Shown here: positions 63,997 through 64,000 of the stretch, piece by piece | Layout: each line of letters begins with the position of its first letter | How positions within the stretch are numbered: the first letter of the stretch is position 1 | Source: Bacillaceae bacterium JMAK1 | GTDB taxonomy: Bacteria > Bacillota > Bacilli > Bacillales > Marinococcaceae | Direction of reading: 5' to 3' | Assembly (NCBI GenBank): GCA_012970285.1 | Contig: JIBW01000003.1 | Coordinates: 372,001 to 436,000, forward strand | Length of the DNA stretch: 64,000 nt | Made by a program: the position numbers and the translations under genes | Notes under the pieces: model-generated | The model's database searches: none | The model's input: only the letters and a program-made list of their open reading frames with translations | Told to the model about the DNA's origin: nothing

Positions 63997-64000
63997 CTCC

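Overview
The window reads as the chromosome of a low-GC Gram-positive bacterium of the Bacillaceae. The evidence is gene order and content: hisI, yvcD, trxB, rapZ, yvcK, whiA, crh, clpP and sigL, followed by the complete cggR-gapA-pgk-tpiA-gpmI-eno operon, secG, an esterase and rnr. Strong AGGAGG ribosome sites and TTG/GTG starts fit this. The exported proteins (a Vpr-like protease, a VWA-like lipoprotein, a zinc-binding lipoprotein) are very rich in Asp and Glu, which suggests an alkaliphile or halophile; that part is inference.

Layout. 1-7.3 kb: the end of the his operon, then a set absent from this spot in B. subtilis: a PutP symporter with an overlapping 38-residue membrane peptide, a VWA-fold lipoprotein that has lost its metal site, a PaiA-like acetyltransferase, a YhhN membrane protein, an alpha/beta hydrolase, a D-2-hydroxyacid dehydrogenase, and a convergent CrcB pair. 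7.4-13 kb: the conserved yvcD-trxB and rapZ-yvcK-whiA-crh block. 13-18 kb: a chitin-binding subtilisin, a beta-propeller protein that may belong to the spore surface, and clpP with a CtsR site. 18-25.7 kb: sigL, a TetR-controlled small exporter, two tandem CorC-type transporters that share an unusual leader hairpin, and a PadR-controlled membrane operon. 25.7-37 kb: the glycolytic operon under CggR, secG, two esterases and rnr; smpB and ssrA do not follow rnr. 37-54.4 kb: a mixed region holding an HpaB-like oxygenase, glpX, an orphan relaxase-like HUH protein, a DmpA-type peptidase, a class B penicillin-binding protein, an ABC transporter, a flavoprotein dehydrogenase, a zinc-binding lipoprotein behind two overlapping Zur boxes, an MFS exporter, a thioesterase and a membrane-anchored J-domain protein.

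54.5-64 kb: two catabolic modules. The first couples a two-subunit CoA transferase (scoAB) to a TAXI-type TRAP transporter, with catabolite-repression (cre) sites at the promoter and inside the operon, followed by a DUF3870 gene. The second encodes a four-part flavoprotein/iron-sulfur dehydrogenase of the HcnABC / D-hydroxyproline dehydrogenase type plus a DctM-like permease; it runs to the window edge. Together these look like uptake and first oxidation or activation of organic or amino acids when preferred sugars are scarce.

Most unusual items: the duplicated hairpin between Shine-Dalgarno and TTG start in the CorC genes, the orphan relaxase-like gene, the MIDAS-less VWA lipoprotein, the repeated 2TM modules of the PadR operon, and the zinc-binding lipoprotein with an inserted Ig-like domain. 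I saw no tRNA, rRNA, CRISPR array, insertion sequence or prophage.
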